Assembly (NCBI RefSeq): GCF_030409525.1
Contig: NZ_JAUFQB010000019.1
Coordinates: 1-64,000 of the forward strand
Length of the DNA: 64,000 nt
From: Kaistella yonginensis
Lineage (GTDB): Bacteria; Bacteroidota; Bacteroidia; Flavobacteriales; Weeksellaceae
Direction: 5' to 3'
Positions 10,151-19,078 of this stretch are shown one piece after another (the stretch's first letter is position 1; the number at the start of each line of letters is the position of its first letter). Under the pieces are notes generated by a model that saw only the letters and a program-made list of their open reading frames with translations, was not told where the DNA came from and ran no database searches. The translations under genes were made by a program, and so were the position numbers.

Positions 10151-10396
10151 ATGATCACCAAAAGAACCTATAGGAAATTCAATCCACAACAGAAAAAAAT
10201 TGAGGAGTTAGAGAAAAATAGTCCTCGTTTTAAGAGAGTGTATTCAGAATATGAATTAATGGCGGATCAATTGTGGAATCTTGAAAACACCGATACTTCT
10301 AATATTCCCGATGACTTTATCGAGGCCATTAAATTACAGACAGAATATTTGGAAGAAGAAATCGATGATTGGCTTTTAGAAAATCCATCAAAATAA
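10151..10396 (+). CDS. Conserved hypothetical protein, 81 aa, acidic
   Basis: A small soluble protein, basic at the N-terminus and acidic and helical afterwards (NIPDDFIEAIKLQTEYLEEE). I recognise its kind as a short flavobacterial protein of unknown function. It has a good ATG, about 200 bp of upstream non-coding sequence and its own terminator at 10416-10437, so it seems to be a single-gene unit. Confidence 0.65.
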   Translation: MITKRTYRKFNPQQKKIEELEKNSPRFKRVYSEYELMADQLWNLENTDTSNIPDDFIEAIKLQTEYLEEEIDDWLLENPSK

Positions 10397-10415
10397 TAGG
10401 AATTATCAGATATTT

Positions 10416-10440
10416 AAACTCATTAAATAATGAGTTTTTT
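10416..10440 (+). terminator. Terminator of the 81-aa gene
   Basis: AAACTCATT (10416-10424) and AATGAGTTT (10429-10437) form a 9-bp stem with a 4-nt loop followed by T residues, 20 bp after the stop codon. Confidence 0.7.
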
Positions 10441-10506
10441 TGATTTAGAAACCTTTAAAAAACCTTTGTTTCATGCGGAATAAGACCGTGATTGACTGAG
10501 AAACTT

Positions 10507-10514
10507 TATCTTTG
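10507..10514 (+). promoter_or_regulatory. TAnnTTTG -7 promoter box for cca
   Basis: TATCTTTG matches the Bacteroidota primary sigma -7 consensus and lies 24 bp upstream of the cca start codon. Confidence 0.55.
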
Positions 10515-10537
10515 TATAAAATTTCGCTGCCATTCTT

Positions 10538-11959
10538 ATGAAAATCAATCTTAACCAAAATAAAAATCTCAAACTTTTTAAACTTATTTCAGAAGTCGCT
10601 TCCGATACTAACCAAAACGTTTTTATCGTGGGTGGTTTTGTGCGGGATTTATTGATGAGCCGAAAAGCGCCCACGGATATTGATTTTGTAACCGAAAGCA
10701 ACGGAATGACCTTGGCAAAATCTGTTGCAGATGTCTTAAAACCTGCTCCCAAAGTTTCTATTTTTAAAAACTATGGCACCGCGATGTTTAAATATAACGG
10801 ACTCGACTTAGAATTTGTAGGGGCTAGAAAAGAAAGCTATGCCGAAGATTCCCGTAATCCTTCCGTGGAAATCGGTAATTTAGATGATGACCAGAAACGC
10901 CGTGATTTTACCATCAACGCCTTGGCGATTTCTTTAAATAAAGAAAATTTTGGCGAACTGATCGATCCGTTTGATGGAATAAATGATATTAAAAAAAGAA
11001 TTATTCGTACACCATTAGAACCAAGTCAAACCTATTCTGATGATCCTTTGCGAATGATGCGGGCGATTCGTTTTGCGGCAACGTTAAATTTTAAGATTGA
11101 AGAAAATTCTTTAGCATCGATAAAGAAAGAAGTAGAAAGGATCAGAATCGTGTCTATGGAAAGAATTATGGTTGAGTTTAATAAAATTATGCTTTCTGAA
11201 AAACCTTCTGTAGGTTTGAAATTATTGGAGGAAACAGGAATTTTACACCTCATAATCCCTGAATTAACTGCCTTGAAAGGCATTGAAGAAGTGGAAGGAC
11301 AAACCCATAAAGACAACTTTTGGCACACCTTGGAAGTGGTGGATAATATTTCAAAAAACACAGATAATCTCTGGCTTCGATGGGCGGCTTTGCTCCACGA
11401 TATTGGAAAGGCCCCGACCAAAAAGTTTGTAGAAGGAAGTGGCTGGACTTTCCGCGGACATGAATTTTTAGGCTCTAAAATGGTGAAATCCCTTTTTTAT
11501 CGTTTAAAACTTCCGCTCGGAAGCGATATGAAATATGTGCAGAAATTGGTAAAACTTTCATCCAGACCGATTGCTTTAATTGATGATGATACTTCAGACT
11601 CTGCACTACGACGTCTTTTGTTTGATGCTGGTGAGGATTTGGAAGATTTATTTATTTTGAATAAAGCAGATATTACCACCAAGAATTCCTCAAAACAAGC
11701 GAAGTTTAAAAAGAATTTTGAAGAAGTAGCACAAAAAATTAAAGAAGTCGAAGAGAAAGATCAGGTTCGGAATTTTCAACCACCGATATCCGGCGAAGAA
11801 ATTATGGAATTGTTTAATCTAAAACCAGGTCGAGAAATTGGGGTTTTAAAGGAAAAAGTGAAAGAAGCAATTCTAGAAGGTGACATCGCCAACGATAAAG
11901 AAGAAGCCAGAAATTTTGTGATTAAAGAAGGTCAAGCCATCGGTTTGATTCTGGCATAA
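10538..11959 (+). CDS. cca: CCA-adding tRNA nucleotidyltransferase with HD domain
   Basis: This cytoplasmic enzyme adds or repairs the 3'-terminal CCA of tRNAs. The nucleotidyltransferase core is near the N-terminus: GGFVRDLL at 32-39 and the catalytic pair D47/D49 in TDIDFV. A binding segment (RRDFTINALAI) and the tRNA-binding helical region follow. A C-terminal HD phosphohydrolase domain is marked by WAALLHDIGK near residue 285. The length of 473 aa is normal for the bacterial poly(A) polymerase-like/HD group. It has its own promoter and a strong terminator, so it is a single-gene unit. Confidence 0.92.
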   Translation: MKINLNQNKNLKLFKLISEVASDTNQNVFIVGGFVRDLLMSRKAPTDIDFVTESNGMTLAKSVADVLKPAPKVSIFKNYGTAMFKYNGLDLEFVGARKESYAEDSRNPSVEIGNLDDDQKRRDFTINALAISLNKENFGELIDPFDGINDIKKRIIRTPLEPSQTYSDDPLRMMRAIRFAATLNFKIEENSLASIKKEVERIRIVSMERIMVEFNKIMLSEKPSVGLKLLEETGILHLIIPELTALKGIEEVEGQTHKDNFWHTLEVVDNISKNTDNLWLRWAALLHDIGKAPTKKFVEGSGWTFRGHEFLGSKMVKSLFYRLKLPLGSDMKYVQKLVKLSSRPIALIDDDTSDSALRRLLFDAGEDLEDLFILNKADITTKNSSKQAKFKKNFEEVAQKIKEVEEKDQVRNFQPPISGEEIMELFNLKPGREIGVLKEKVKEAILEGDIANDKEEARNFVIKEGQAIGLILA

Positions 11960-11978
11960 ATGAGAAATAAATCATAAA

Positions 11979-12012
11979 AAAGCCCTTACAAAATATATTT
12001 GAAAAGGGCTTT
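11979..12012. terminator. Bidirectional terminator between cca and the B12 operon
   Basis: AAAGCCCTT (11979-11987) pairs with AAGGGCTTT (12004-12012). The stem lies between convergent genes (cca on plus, DUF5074 gene on minus) and has A-rich and T-rich flanks. Confidence 0.7.
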
Positions 12013-12036
12013 GTGTTAAATATATGAAAGAATGTT

Positions 12037-13077
12037 TTAATTTTTGTAGAAACCATTGGTTCCTTTTCCTGCGGTTACTGTTTTAAGTAATGAGCCTGCG
12101 GTTGTATAGATTTCTACGGTACTGTCTGCCGTGAATCCATTCGCATTAGAAATATAAATTTTCCCATCAATCACATTAAATCCATACATTGCTGACCAAG
12201 AATTATCTGCAATGGTGATGATTGGAGTGGTTGGTGTTGTGGTACTGCTCATCTCCATCGTATAAACATTTGAACCCGCTGTAAAGAAAAATTTCGAGCC
12301 ATCAATTTCTAAATTAGTTGCATTTGCAAGGCCGGTAAGGGTAATCGTAGAAGTGATGTCTCCTGTTGGGCTGAGTTTGTAAATATAGGAATCGGTCGCT
12401 GTTTTAGCAATAGTGTAAACGTTACCACCATTAGAAATTGTTTTTTGGATATTCCCATTCGGAAGGGTTACAATACTTTCTACGGTGTTTGAAGTCGGGT
12501 TGATTATGGTGAGCTTTTTACCTGATCCAAACGAGGCATTTTGCACGATGATTTTCCCGCCGGCTTCTACAATTCGCTCGCCGTTGTTTGCCAAATCAAT
12601 CTTTTTAACAAGGGTGTTGGTTGAAACGTTGTAGACATTTACAAATTTTGCAGAACCTGAGCTGTTGGTTACGTAATAGTGATTATTTGCAAATGCCATA
12701 TATCTTGGCTGAGAAACCTGGTCAGATACGGTTGCTACTTTTTTAAAAGTGTAGCGGTTTACAACTTCAATTTTATTGGAATTATTAAGAATTAAATAAG
12801 CGTTATCCCCTTGTATTGCTACGTTTTGAAGAACATCTCCTAAGGCCGCATTTCCATTATTTGCACTGTAGATGTTATTTTCTACCTTGGTTAAATCATT
12901 GGAGATAAATGAAACCGTGGCGGTAGGAGTGCCGAAGTTTCCTTCGTTAGACATAATGATTCCGTTTTCATACGCACCTTTGGGAAGCTCTTCTTCAACA
13001 GGGTCATCATTTCTACAAGCAATGTTAAGAAGTAGAGTTAGAGCGAAAGCGGAAGCAATCAGTTTTGAAATTTTCAT
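12037..13077 (-). CDS. DUF5074/BtuG-like beta-propeller lipoprotein
   Basis: The 346-residue protein has a lipoprotein signal (LLLNIAC, Cys at about residue 21) and then repeated 40-45-residue blade-like units (for example NNSNKIEVVNRYTFKKVATV and SNTVESIVTLPNG), as in YncE-like propellers. It lies 11 bp downstream of a TonB receptor under a cobalamin riboswitch. In Bacteroides, BtuG is a surface propeller lipoprotein that captures B12 and lids the BtuB receptor. The same role at the outer membrane surface is inferred here from context and fold. Confidence 0.75.
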   Translation of the reverse strand: MKISKLIASAFALTLLLNIACRNDDPVEEELPKGAYENGIIMSNEGNFGTPTATVSFISNDLTKVENNIYSANNGNAALGDVLQNVAIQGDNAYLILNNSNKIEVVNRYTFKKVATVSDQVSQPRYMAFANNHYYVTNSSGSAKFVNVYNVSTNTLVKKIDLANNGERIVEAGGKIIVQNASFGSGKKLTIINPTSNTVESIVTLPNGNIQKTISNGGNVYTIAKTATDSYIYKLSPTGDITSTITLTGLANATNLEIDGSKFFFTAGSNVYTMEMSSTTTPTTPIITIADNSWSAMYGFNVIDGKIYISNANGFTADSTVEIYTTAGSLLKTVTAGKGTNGFYKN

Positions 13078-13088
13078 TTTATTTTTAT

Positions 13089-14915
13089 TTAAAAGTTTAT
13101 TAAAAGATTGGCGCTGTAATTTCTTTTCGGTAAAGGAAAGTAAGCGGTGGTTTCGTAGATTTCGTCGAAAATGTTATTGATTTTAAATCCTAATTTATAG
13201 ATTTTCAACAGCGTTAAGTTCAAGCCACCATTCACTACAAAATAAGGGTCAAGTGCCTCTCTTCGCTTTTCGTCGCTGGTTGTATAGGTCAGCCCGTTAT
13301 ACATTCCTTGAAGAAAAACCTCTGCAACTTTATATTTGTAAGTCGCATTTCCAAAAATTTTATGTTGAGGTACATACATCAGAAATCGGTCTGCATCAGT
13401 GTCTTTAGAATGAGTGTAAACGTAACCGGCAGATAATTTCGTTTTATGATTTCCTAACTCTTTTTCAAAATCCAGTTGCGATTCTAGTCCGTAAGATTCT
13501 ACGTTGTTGGTATTCACTGGCGACCAATATCCATTGGAAGTTGGCAACCAACGAATCAAGTCTTGAATGTTGATATAATAAGGAGTAACATTCAATTTAA
13601 AATTTTTATACTTGAATTGATTTCCTAATTCTGCTTGAAGAGAGGTTTCAGATTTTAAATCCAAATTTCCACCGGGTTGCCAATATAAATCATTGAAAGA
13701 AGGATATCTAAAGTTTTTAGAAATATTTAGCACAGTACTATACCAGGACGAAGCCTTGAATTTTCCAGAAAGAGAAAATAGAACTGGAGCGGTTATTTCT
13801 TCTATAAAATCTTGTTTTACTCCGGCCTCAAAATTTAATTTCTTTGTGGGATTCCATTTCAATAGTCCTGCAATTGAACCTGTATTTCTACGAACTGATT
13901 GAATACCTGATTGGTAACCTTCGCCTTTATTCAGTTGATATTCTCCAATGAAATTCAGTGCAATTTCATCATTAAAAACATAATTAAAATCATTTTTTGT
14001 CAAATACGTTTCGCCGGAGCCACCACTGCTTTTAGGATAATCAATATGATCGAAATATTGAAATTCATCTTGCAGATAAGCAACTTTAAAACTATTCTGA
14101 ATTTTTTTAGAATGATAATTCCAGTTCGCTAAACTTCGGAAACTATCAGAGAAATATTTTGTTTTCGAGTAATCTTCCGACCGAATTGGATAATGCTGAA
14201 TTCCATCGTAAAGCTGCGTTTGCCACGAAATCATGTTTTTAGAATCTACTTTATAAGCTGCACCCAAATTGAAAGTACGGTTGTTATATTGCCCATTTAA
14301 ATTGAGATAATCTTTTTCCGAAACCTCGTAATTATTGTCACTTTTAACAAAATTTCCCGAAACCTTCACCGATAATTTATCGTTGCTGTAAGCACTTTTA
14401 ACAAAAGTATTTGAAGTATTAAAGGAACCGTATTCCCAAAATAAATTATTTTTAAACCCTTTATTAAAGCTCAATTCATTATTCAAATGAATGGTTCCAC
14501 CGATTGCACCACTTCCATAAATCACACTTCCACCGCCAGATTTTATTTCTAATTGATCGTAGCCGAGAAGGTTTAGATTGTTAACATCGCCTTGACCTAA
14601 GAAAGTAGAATTGATGTTAATTCCGTTCCAAACAAAAGCGGTTTGTTGTGCTGTTGTTCCGCGGAAAGAAGGTGAGGAAACCATTCCACGACCGTTTTCT
14701 TTGATGTAAACTGGAGATTGAAAACGCAAAACTTCAGAAAGGTTCGTCGTGTTTTTGAGTAAATCCACTTGATTGAGTTGGATTGTTTTTTGAAATTCTT
14801 TCGATTTTTTCAACTGGTTGTCGAAAATATAAACCGTATCAATTGTCTTCTCCTGAGCAAAACTCAACAAAAAACAAAATAGAAATACCGTAGAAAATTG
14901 GAATTTTTTAGTCAT
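13089..14915 (-). CDS. TonB-dependent receptor, BtuB-like
   Basis: This 608-residue outer-membrane protein has a Sec signal (FLFCFLLSFAQ), a plug domain (SEVLRFQSPVYIKENGRGMVSSPSFRG, then GGGSVIYGSGAIGGTIHL near 130) and a 22-strand barrel ending in an aromatic-polar C-terminus (ANLLINF). These are the marks of TonB-dependent receptors. The upstream minus-strand cobalamin riboswitch says the ligand is vitamin B12 or a related corrinoid, taken up in a proton-motive-force-dependent way. Co-transcribed with the DUF5074 lipoprotein gene. Confidence 0.88.
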   Translation of the reverse strand: MTKKFQFSTVFLFCFLLSFAQEKTIDTVYIFDNQLKKSKEFQKTIQLNQVDLLKNTTNLSEVLRFQSPVYIKENGRGMVSSPSFRGTTAQQTAFVWNGININSTFLGQGDVNNLNLLGYDQLEIKSGGGSVIYGSGAIGGTIHLNNELSFNKGFKNNLFWEYGSFNTSNTFVKSAYSNDKLSVKVSGNFVKSDNNYEVSEKDYLNLNGQYNNRTFNLGAAYKVDSKNMISWQTQLYDGIQHYPIRSEDYSKTKYFSDSFRSLANWNYHSKKIQNSFKVAYLQDEFQYFDHIDYPKSSGGSGETYLTKNDFNYVFNDEIALNFIGEYQLNKGEGYQSGIQSVRRNTGSIAGLLKWNPTKKLNFEAGVKQDFIEEITAPVLFSLSGKFKASSWYSTVLNISKNFRYPSFNDLYWQPGGNLDLKSETSLQAELGNQFKYKNFKLNVTPYYINIQDLIRWLPTSNGYWSPVNTNNVESYGLESQLDFEKELGNHKTKLSAGYVYTHSKDTDADRFLMYVPQHKIFGNATYKYKVAEVFLQGMYNGLTYTTSDEKRREALDPYFVVNGGLNLTLLKIYKLGFKINNIFDEIYETTAYFPLPKRNYSANLLINF

Positions 14916-14952
14916 TATTCAGGCCTTTCCTCCGAAAGCTTTATTTAAGTTA

Positions 14953-15112
14953 AGACTTTCAGCAAGGTCTCCTGACTTTCACAAAACTGCACCTTCCCGA
15001 TTGCTCAGTGGTTGTATTGCAGTTTCACTAATGGTGATTTACAGTTGCGGGGACAGTTTGTGATTCGCACACAATTCCCTTTTCTAAAAGCTCTGCAAAG
15101 GTATCATTTATT
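14953..15112 (-). ncRNA. Cobalamin (AdoCbl) riboswitch
   Basis: Read on the minus strand, the order of conserved pieces is that of the cobalamin riboswitch: a GGGAA segment near 15080, CCCCGCAACTGTAA near 15045-15055, CCACTGAGCAA, CGGGAAGG, and finally the B12-box AGTCAGGAGACC at 14967-14978. It ends about 40 bp before the start of the TonB receptor gene, so it should shut off receptor and lipoprotein expression when cobalamin is plentiful. The outer limits are approximate. Confidence 0.92.
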
Positions 15113-15154
15113 ATTTATCTAACAAAGCAATCTGCAACAGTAAAAACACCATAA

Positions 15155-15168
15155 GTGATAATGATCAC
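15155..15168. promoter_or_regulatory. Crp/Fnr-type palindrome upstream of the DUF3365 cytochrome
   Basis: GTGATAATGATCAC is a perfect 5+4+5 palindrome, 47 bp before the start codon of the cytochrome gene. It matches the ATGAY-N4-RTCAT pattern found at other denitrification-linked promoters in this window, with G/C at the outer positions. Confidence 0.5.
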
Positions 15169-15215
15169 ATTAAATATGCCGGCCTCTTTGTTTCTTTACG
15201 GGTTAATTTTTTAAA

Positions 15216-16199
15216 ATGAAGAACGCTCTATTCTTACTCCTTTTATTTCTTGTTTTCTCTTGTAACCAAAACAATCAAAATGGTTATAAAGAAACATCTG
15301 ATCACAAGTTAATGACCGATAGCGTTGCTGTCTTGGCAAAAATAGCCATGGAAACCCATTGTTATTTATGTCATAGTCCAACTGCCGCCGAAGTTGAAGG
15401 CAGAATTGCGCCGCCTATGATTGCAGTAAAAGCGAAGTATTTAAAGCATTATATTTCGCAGGAATCATTTACCTCTGCGGTGGTGAAGTTTGTAGAAAAC
15501 CCCACCAGTGAACACGCTATAATGGTTGATGCTGTGAAAAAACATGGGATAATGCCGAAGCAAGATTTTCCAAAAAATTCTTTGCAGCAGATTGCAAATT
15601 ATATGTATCAATATCAAATTGAAGAACCGGTCTGGTTTGCGAAACAGTGGGAAGCAGGAGCAAGACAGAAATGGTTGCAAACCGGTCGGAAATTAGAGGT
15701 GCTGAAGACTGAAGAAACATATGCAGATATTGGTTTAAGATATGCGCTGGGCACAAAAAAGATTTTAGGTAAAAACTTGATGGGTGCCATTCAAAAAAAA
15801 GGAACTTTGGAAGCATTGGATTTTTGTAATATGCAAGCCATGCCTTTAACAGATAGCATGTCAACTCATTATAATGCTAGAATCAAAAGGGTCTCAGACA
15901 AAAACAGAAATCCGAATAATAGAGCAAATACAGAGGAATTAACCTATATTTCTCAATTCAAAAAACAAACTTCTGAAAAGCAGGAGATAAAACCTTTGGT
16001 GGTAGAAAAGGAAAATAAAGTACACGTTTATTATCCAATTGAAACCAATACAATGTGTCTACAATGCCACGGGAAACCGCAAGCAATCCAACCAAAAGTC
16101 GCAAAACAAATTTTAAAATTATATCCCAAAGATTTGGCAATTGGCTATAGCGAAAGTGAAGTTCGTGGAATGTGGAGCATTGTTTTTGATAAAAACTAA
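15216..16199 (+). CDS. DUF3365-type diheme cytochrome c lipoprotein
   Basis: A 327-residue exported protein with a lipoprotein signal (LVFSC, Cys16) and two c-type heme sites: CYLCH at 49-53 in an N-terminal small cytochrome domain, and CLQCH near residue 282 in a C-terminal Tll0287-like/DUF3365 sensor-type domain. It is anchored to a membrane facing the periplasm and probably carries electrons or senses redox state or small gases. A Crp/Fnr-like palindrome lies 47 bp upstream, which ties it to the anaerobic gene set further right. Confidence 0.8.
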   Translation: MKNALFLLLLFLVFSCNQNNQNGYKETSDHKLMTDSVAVLAKIAMETHCYLCHSPTAAEVEGRIAPPMIAVKAKYLKHYISQESFTSAVVKFVENPTSEHAIMVDAVKKHGIMPKQDFPKNSLQQIANYMYQYQIEEPVWFAKQWEAGARQKWLQTGRKLEVLKTEETYADIGLRYALGTKKILGKNLMGAIQKKGTLEALDFCNMQAMPLTDSMSTHYNARIKRVSDKNRNPNNRANTEELTYISQFKKQTSEKQEIKPLVVEKENKVHVYYPIETNTMCLQCHGKPQAIQPKVAKQILKLYPKDLAIGYSESEVRGMWSIVFDKN

Positions 16200-16209
16200 T
16201 CCTATTTAA

Positions 16210-18279
16210 TTAGAAAGATGAGGCTTTGTTTTTCAAATAATGATAAGTTTCAATTTGTGAGCGTATTTCTTTAGCATCTGTTTTTACATATTCATTTCGC
16301 AATTTTTTATCCAGAATTCTGGCTTTTACGTTGTCGCTCAACTGAATGTCGAGTTGGTCTTTGATTTCTTTTTTAAGGTTTTTCTGGGTGATTTTTGCGG
16401 CAGCTTCAATGCGGTAATCTAAATTTCTAGTCATCCAATCTGCAGAGGAAATGTACAAATCTTCATGGCCTTTGTTATAAAAATACATCACACGGGAATG
16501 TTCTAAATACTCATCAACAATACTGATGGCGGTAATTTTTTGTTTAAAATCTTTTTGATTAATCGCACAATATATTCCCCGAACAATCATTTTTATAACA
16601 ACGCCTTCTTTCGCGGCATCATACAGTTTTGATATTAAATCCCGGTCGCTCAGTGAATTTACTTTGATAATGATTAAAGATTTTCGACCCGCTTTCGCTT
16701 CTGCGATTTCTTTATCAATATGGTTCATGATTTTTTCGCGCATATAATCGGGGCATACCAACAGATTTTTACACGATTTTAAAGCCGCGACAATATCTTG
16801 TTTTGGTTTTCTCAGTACGGTAAATATTTTATTGATATCGGCCATAATTCCACGGTCAGCAGTCATCAGTAAATGATCGCCATAGATTTTTGCAGTTTTC
16901 TCATTGAAATTTCCCGTACTTACAAAACCGTATTGGAGCGTCTTATTTTGGACTCTTTTCTTAATAACGCAGAGTTTCGCATGCACTTTTTTATTAGGGA
17001 TTCCTGTTAATACTTTTACCCCTTCCTGCTCCAGAATCTCTTTCCATTTCAGATTATTCTCTTCATCAAATCGAGCCCGAAGTTCGAGCATCATGGTGAC
17101 TTCTTTGCCATTTCTTACCGCATTAATAAGCGCATTGATGATTTTAGAATTGCTTGCCAAGCGGTAACCGGTAATCTGGATTGATTTCACATCAGGATCC
17201 ATGGCAGATTCCCGCAATAGATCAATAACCGGTGTATATTGATGGTAAGGAAAAGTAAGCAGAACATCAGTCTTCTGAAGAACATCAGTCACTCTTTTAC
17301 CGATAAATTCGGGATGGTCAAAAGAAGTTCTCTCGATCGGTTTTTGATAGGTTTCAAATACCTCTGGAAATTCCATAAAATGGCGGAAATTATGAATTTT
17401 GCCACCGGGAATAATGCTGTCTTTTTTGGTGAGGTGAAGTTTTTTTATTAAAAATTCCAAGAGGGCTTTATCCATTGCTTTATCAAAAACGAAACGGGTA
17501 GGTTTTCCTTTTCTACGGGATTTTATTCCCTTTTCAATTTTTTCTGCCAGGGTTGTTTTAATGTCATTGTCTAAATCGAACTCTGCGTCTTTGGTTACTT
17601 TAAAACAATGGGCCTCAAATTCCTCATATCCGAAATAAGAGAAAATATGAGGTAAATTGTAGATGATGACATCCTCTAGCAGCATTACATTTTTCTCGTC
17701 CTTATTTTTAGAAGGGAGCAAAACAAATCTTCCCAAGGTGCGCGACGGAATTTCAATGATGGCAAACTTACTTTCATATTGAAACTCCTTTTTACGCATG
17801 GCGATGCCAAGGTAAAGTGATTTATCACGCAAATATGGCATCGGCGAATTGTCATTTAATAAAATGGGAATTACATTGCTTTCCACCACTTCGTCAAAAT
17901 AGGAAGTGACAAATTTCTTTTGTGCAGAATTTAAATTCTTTGCTGTTTTAATAAAAACTTTTTGATCAGCCATTTCAACCAGTATTTTTTTCCAGGTTTT
18001 AGCGAAATTCTGTTGTTGCTGAATGACGACTTCATTTATTTTTTGCAAAATTTTAGTTGGCGGTTGGTAAAATGATTCGGTGATAAATTTATCTTTAAAA
18101 TCCATTGCACGCTTTAAGCCAGCCACACGAACCCTGAAAAACTCATCCAGATTATTAGAAAAAATTCCTAAAAAACGAATTCGTAAATGCAGGGGAACCT
18201 TATGATCCATTGCCTCTTGTAAAACTCTTTCGTTAAAAGAAAGCCATGTAATATCTCGGGGATTAAATTGATTTGCCAT
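16210..18279 (-). CDS. ppk1: Polyphosphate kinase 1
   Basis: The 689-residue protein follows the PPK1 plan throughout: N-domain beginning NPRDITWLSFNERVLQEA and SNNLDEFFRVRVAG, a head domain, and two phospholipase-D-like C domains. The C domains include the ALINAVRNGKEVTMMLELRARFDEENN block, the KVHAKLCVI segment with the autophosphorylated histidine, and HSRVMYFYNKGHEDLYISSADW near the end. It reversibly transfers the ATP gamma-phosphate to make polyphosphate. It converges with the cytochrome gene, with only 10 bp between the stops. Confidence 0.95.
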   Translation of the reverse strand: MANQFNPRDITWLSFNERVLQEAMDHKVPLHLRIRFLGIFSNNLDEFFRVRVAGLKRAMDFKDKFITESFYQPPTKILQKINEVVIQQQQNFAKTWKKILVEMADQKVFIKTAKNLNSAQKKFVTSYFDEVVESNVIPILLNDNSPMPYLRDKSLYLGIAMRKKEFQYESKFAIIEIPSRTLGRFVLLPSKNKDEKNVMLLEDVIIYNLPHIFSYFGYEEFEAHCFKVTKDAEFDLDNDIKTTLAEKIEKGIKSRRKGKPTRFVFDKAMDKALLEFLIKKLHLTKKDSIIPGGKIHNFRHFMEFPEVFETYQKPIERTSFDHPEFIGKRVTDVLQKTDVLLTFPYHQYTPVIDLLRESAMDPDVKSIQITGYRLASNSKIINALINAVRNGKEVTMMLELRARFDEENNLKWKEILEQEGVKVLTGIPNKKVHAKLCVIKKRVQNKTLQYGFVSTGNFNEKTAKIYGDHLLMTADRGIMADINKIFTVLRKPKQDIVAALKSCKNLLVCPDYMREKIMNHIDKEIAEAKAGRKSLIIIKVNSLSDRDLISKLYDAAKEGVVIKMIVRGIYCAINQKDFKQKITAISIVDEYLEHSRVMYFYNKGHEDLYISSADWMTRNLDYRIEAAAKITQKNLKKEIKDQLDIQLSDNVKARILDKKLRNEYVKTDAKEIRSQIETYHYLKNKASSF

Positions 18280-18368
18280 GATGATTTATTGTCTTTTCAA
18301 AAATAACAATTTAAATGGGTCTTTTCAAGTAATTTTTACTGATAAATCGCCCAGAAGATGGTGTAATT

Positions 18369-18382
18369 ATGAAAAATTTCAT
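18369..18382. promoter_or_regulatory. Candidate autoregulatory palindrome of the Crp/Fnr gene
   Basis: ATGAAAAATTTCAT is a 5+4+5 palindrome related to the ATGAY-N4-RTCAT sites but with A at the central half-site position. Its centre is 18.5 bp from the -7 box, closer than at the other promoters, which would suit repression of the regulator's own gene. Being A/T-only in part, it could be chance. Confidence 0.3.
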
Positions 18383-18393
18383 AAAAAATTTAT

Positions 18394-18401
18394 TATATTT
18401 G
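18394..18401 (+). promoter_or_regulatory. TAnnTTTG -7 box of the Crp/Fnr gene
   Basis: TATATTTG lies 19 bp upstream of the ATG and matches the Bacteroidota -7 consensus exactly. Confidence 0.6.
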
Positions 18402-18420
18402 AGAAATTACTATAAATAAG

Positions 18421-19026
18421 ATGGAATTTTTACTCGATGATGATCTATTGAAAGCAACCAGAGCTGAGAAAAAGATTTTTTATAAAGGTGATATCGTTTT
18501 AAATGAAGGCGATATTTCGCAGTTTTTTTACTTTTTGAAAGAAGGAGAATTATCTGTTTTTAATTTTACAGAAAAAGGCAAGGAACTGTTGCAACATAAA
18601 GTAACGGGCGGTCATTTTTTTGCCGAACCTGCAATCATTCTGGGCCAAGCGATTCCGGGTAATGTAGAAGTGTACTCTGCCAAAGCTCATGTGATAAAAA
18701 TGAACCGAGAATTATTATTCACTTATTTAAAAGAACATTCTGATTTTTTATTTCAATTTATGATTTCAGTTGCGCAGAAGTCTCTGAAAAAAAGTCTCTT
18801 GCTCAAGCAAATTGTTTTGCTCAATCCAGAGGAGCGAATTATGCATCAACTCCGTGATATTAAAAGAGAATCAAGTGATACTCCACAGGAAAAGTTTATG
18901 ATTAAACTTACCCGTAAAGAAATTTCTCATATGACTGGACTTCGGATTGAGACCGTAATTCGAACGATTAAAAAAATTGAAAAAGATGGCAAGTTAGAAA
19001 TCATCAATGGTAAAATTTTTATTTAA
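18421..19026 (+). CDS. Crp/Fnr family transcription regulator
   Basis: The 201-residue protein has an N-terminal cyclic-nucleotide-binding-like beta barrel (residues about 15-115; DIVLNEGDISQFFYFLKEGEL) and a C-terminal helix-turn-helix (TRKEISHMTGLRIETVIRTIKKIEKDG, about 160-186). There is no cysteine cluster for a 4Fe-4S centre, so it is not a classical FNR oxygen sensor; a heme- or NO-sensing DNR/NnrR-like role fits better. It lies beside a set of genes carrying ATGAY-N4-RTCAT palindromes and is the obvious candidate to bind them. This link is inferred from position and family. Confidence 0.85.
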   Translation: MEFLLDDDLLKATRAEKKIFYKGDIVLNEGDISQFFYFLKEGELSVFNFTEKGKELLQHKVTGGHFFAEPAIILGQAIPGNVEVYSAKAHVIKMNRELLFTYLKEHSDFLFQFMISVAQKSLKKSLLLKQIVLLNPEERIMHQLRDIKRESSDTPQEKFMIKLTRKEISHMTGLRIETVIRTIKKIEKDGKLEIINGKIFI

Positions 19027-19029
19027 ATC

Positions 19030-19043
19030 ATGACGATGGTCAT
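19030..19043. promoter_or_regulatory. Crp/Fnr-type palindrome upstream of the oxidase-like gene
   Basis: ATGACGATGGTCAT is a perfect palindrome whose centre lies 30.5 bp before the -7 box at 19067, placing it near -42 of the likely start site, the class II activator position. Confidence 0.6.
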
Positions 19044-19066
19044 AGTGCTAAATCATGCTCCCAACT

Positions 19067-19074
19067 TATATTTG
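19067..19074 (+). promoter_or_regulatory. TAnnTTTG -7 box
   Basis: TATATTTG ends 4 bp before the preferred ATG at 19079, so the transcript would be nearly leaderless. Confidence 0.55.
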
Positions 19075-19078
19075 TAGA

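Noticed and set aside
19055..19078. An upstream ATG as the start of the oxidase-like gene
   Set aside because: It lies before the -7 box at 19067-19074, so the transcript would not contain it; the ATG at 19079 fits the membrane helix better.
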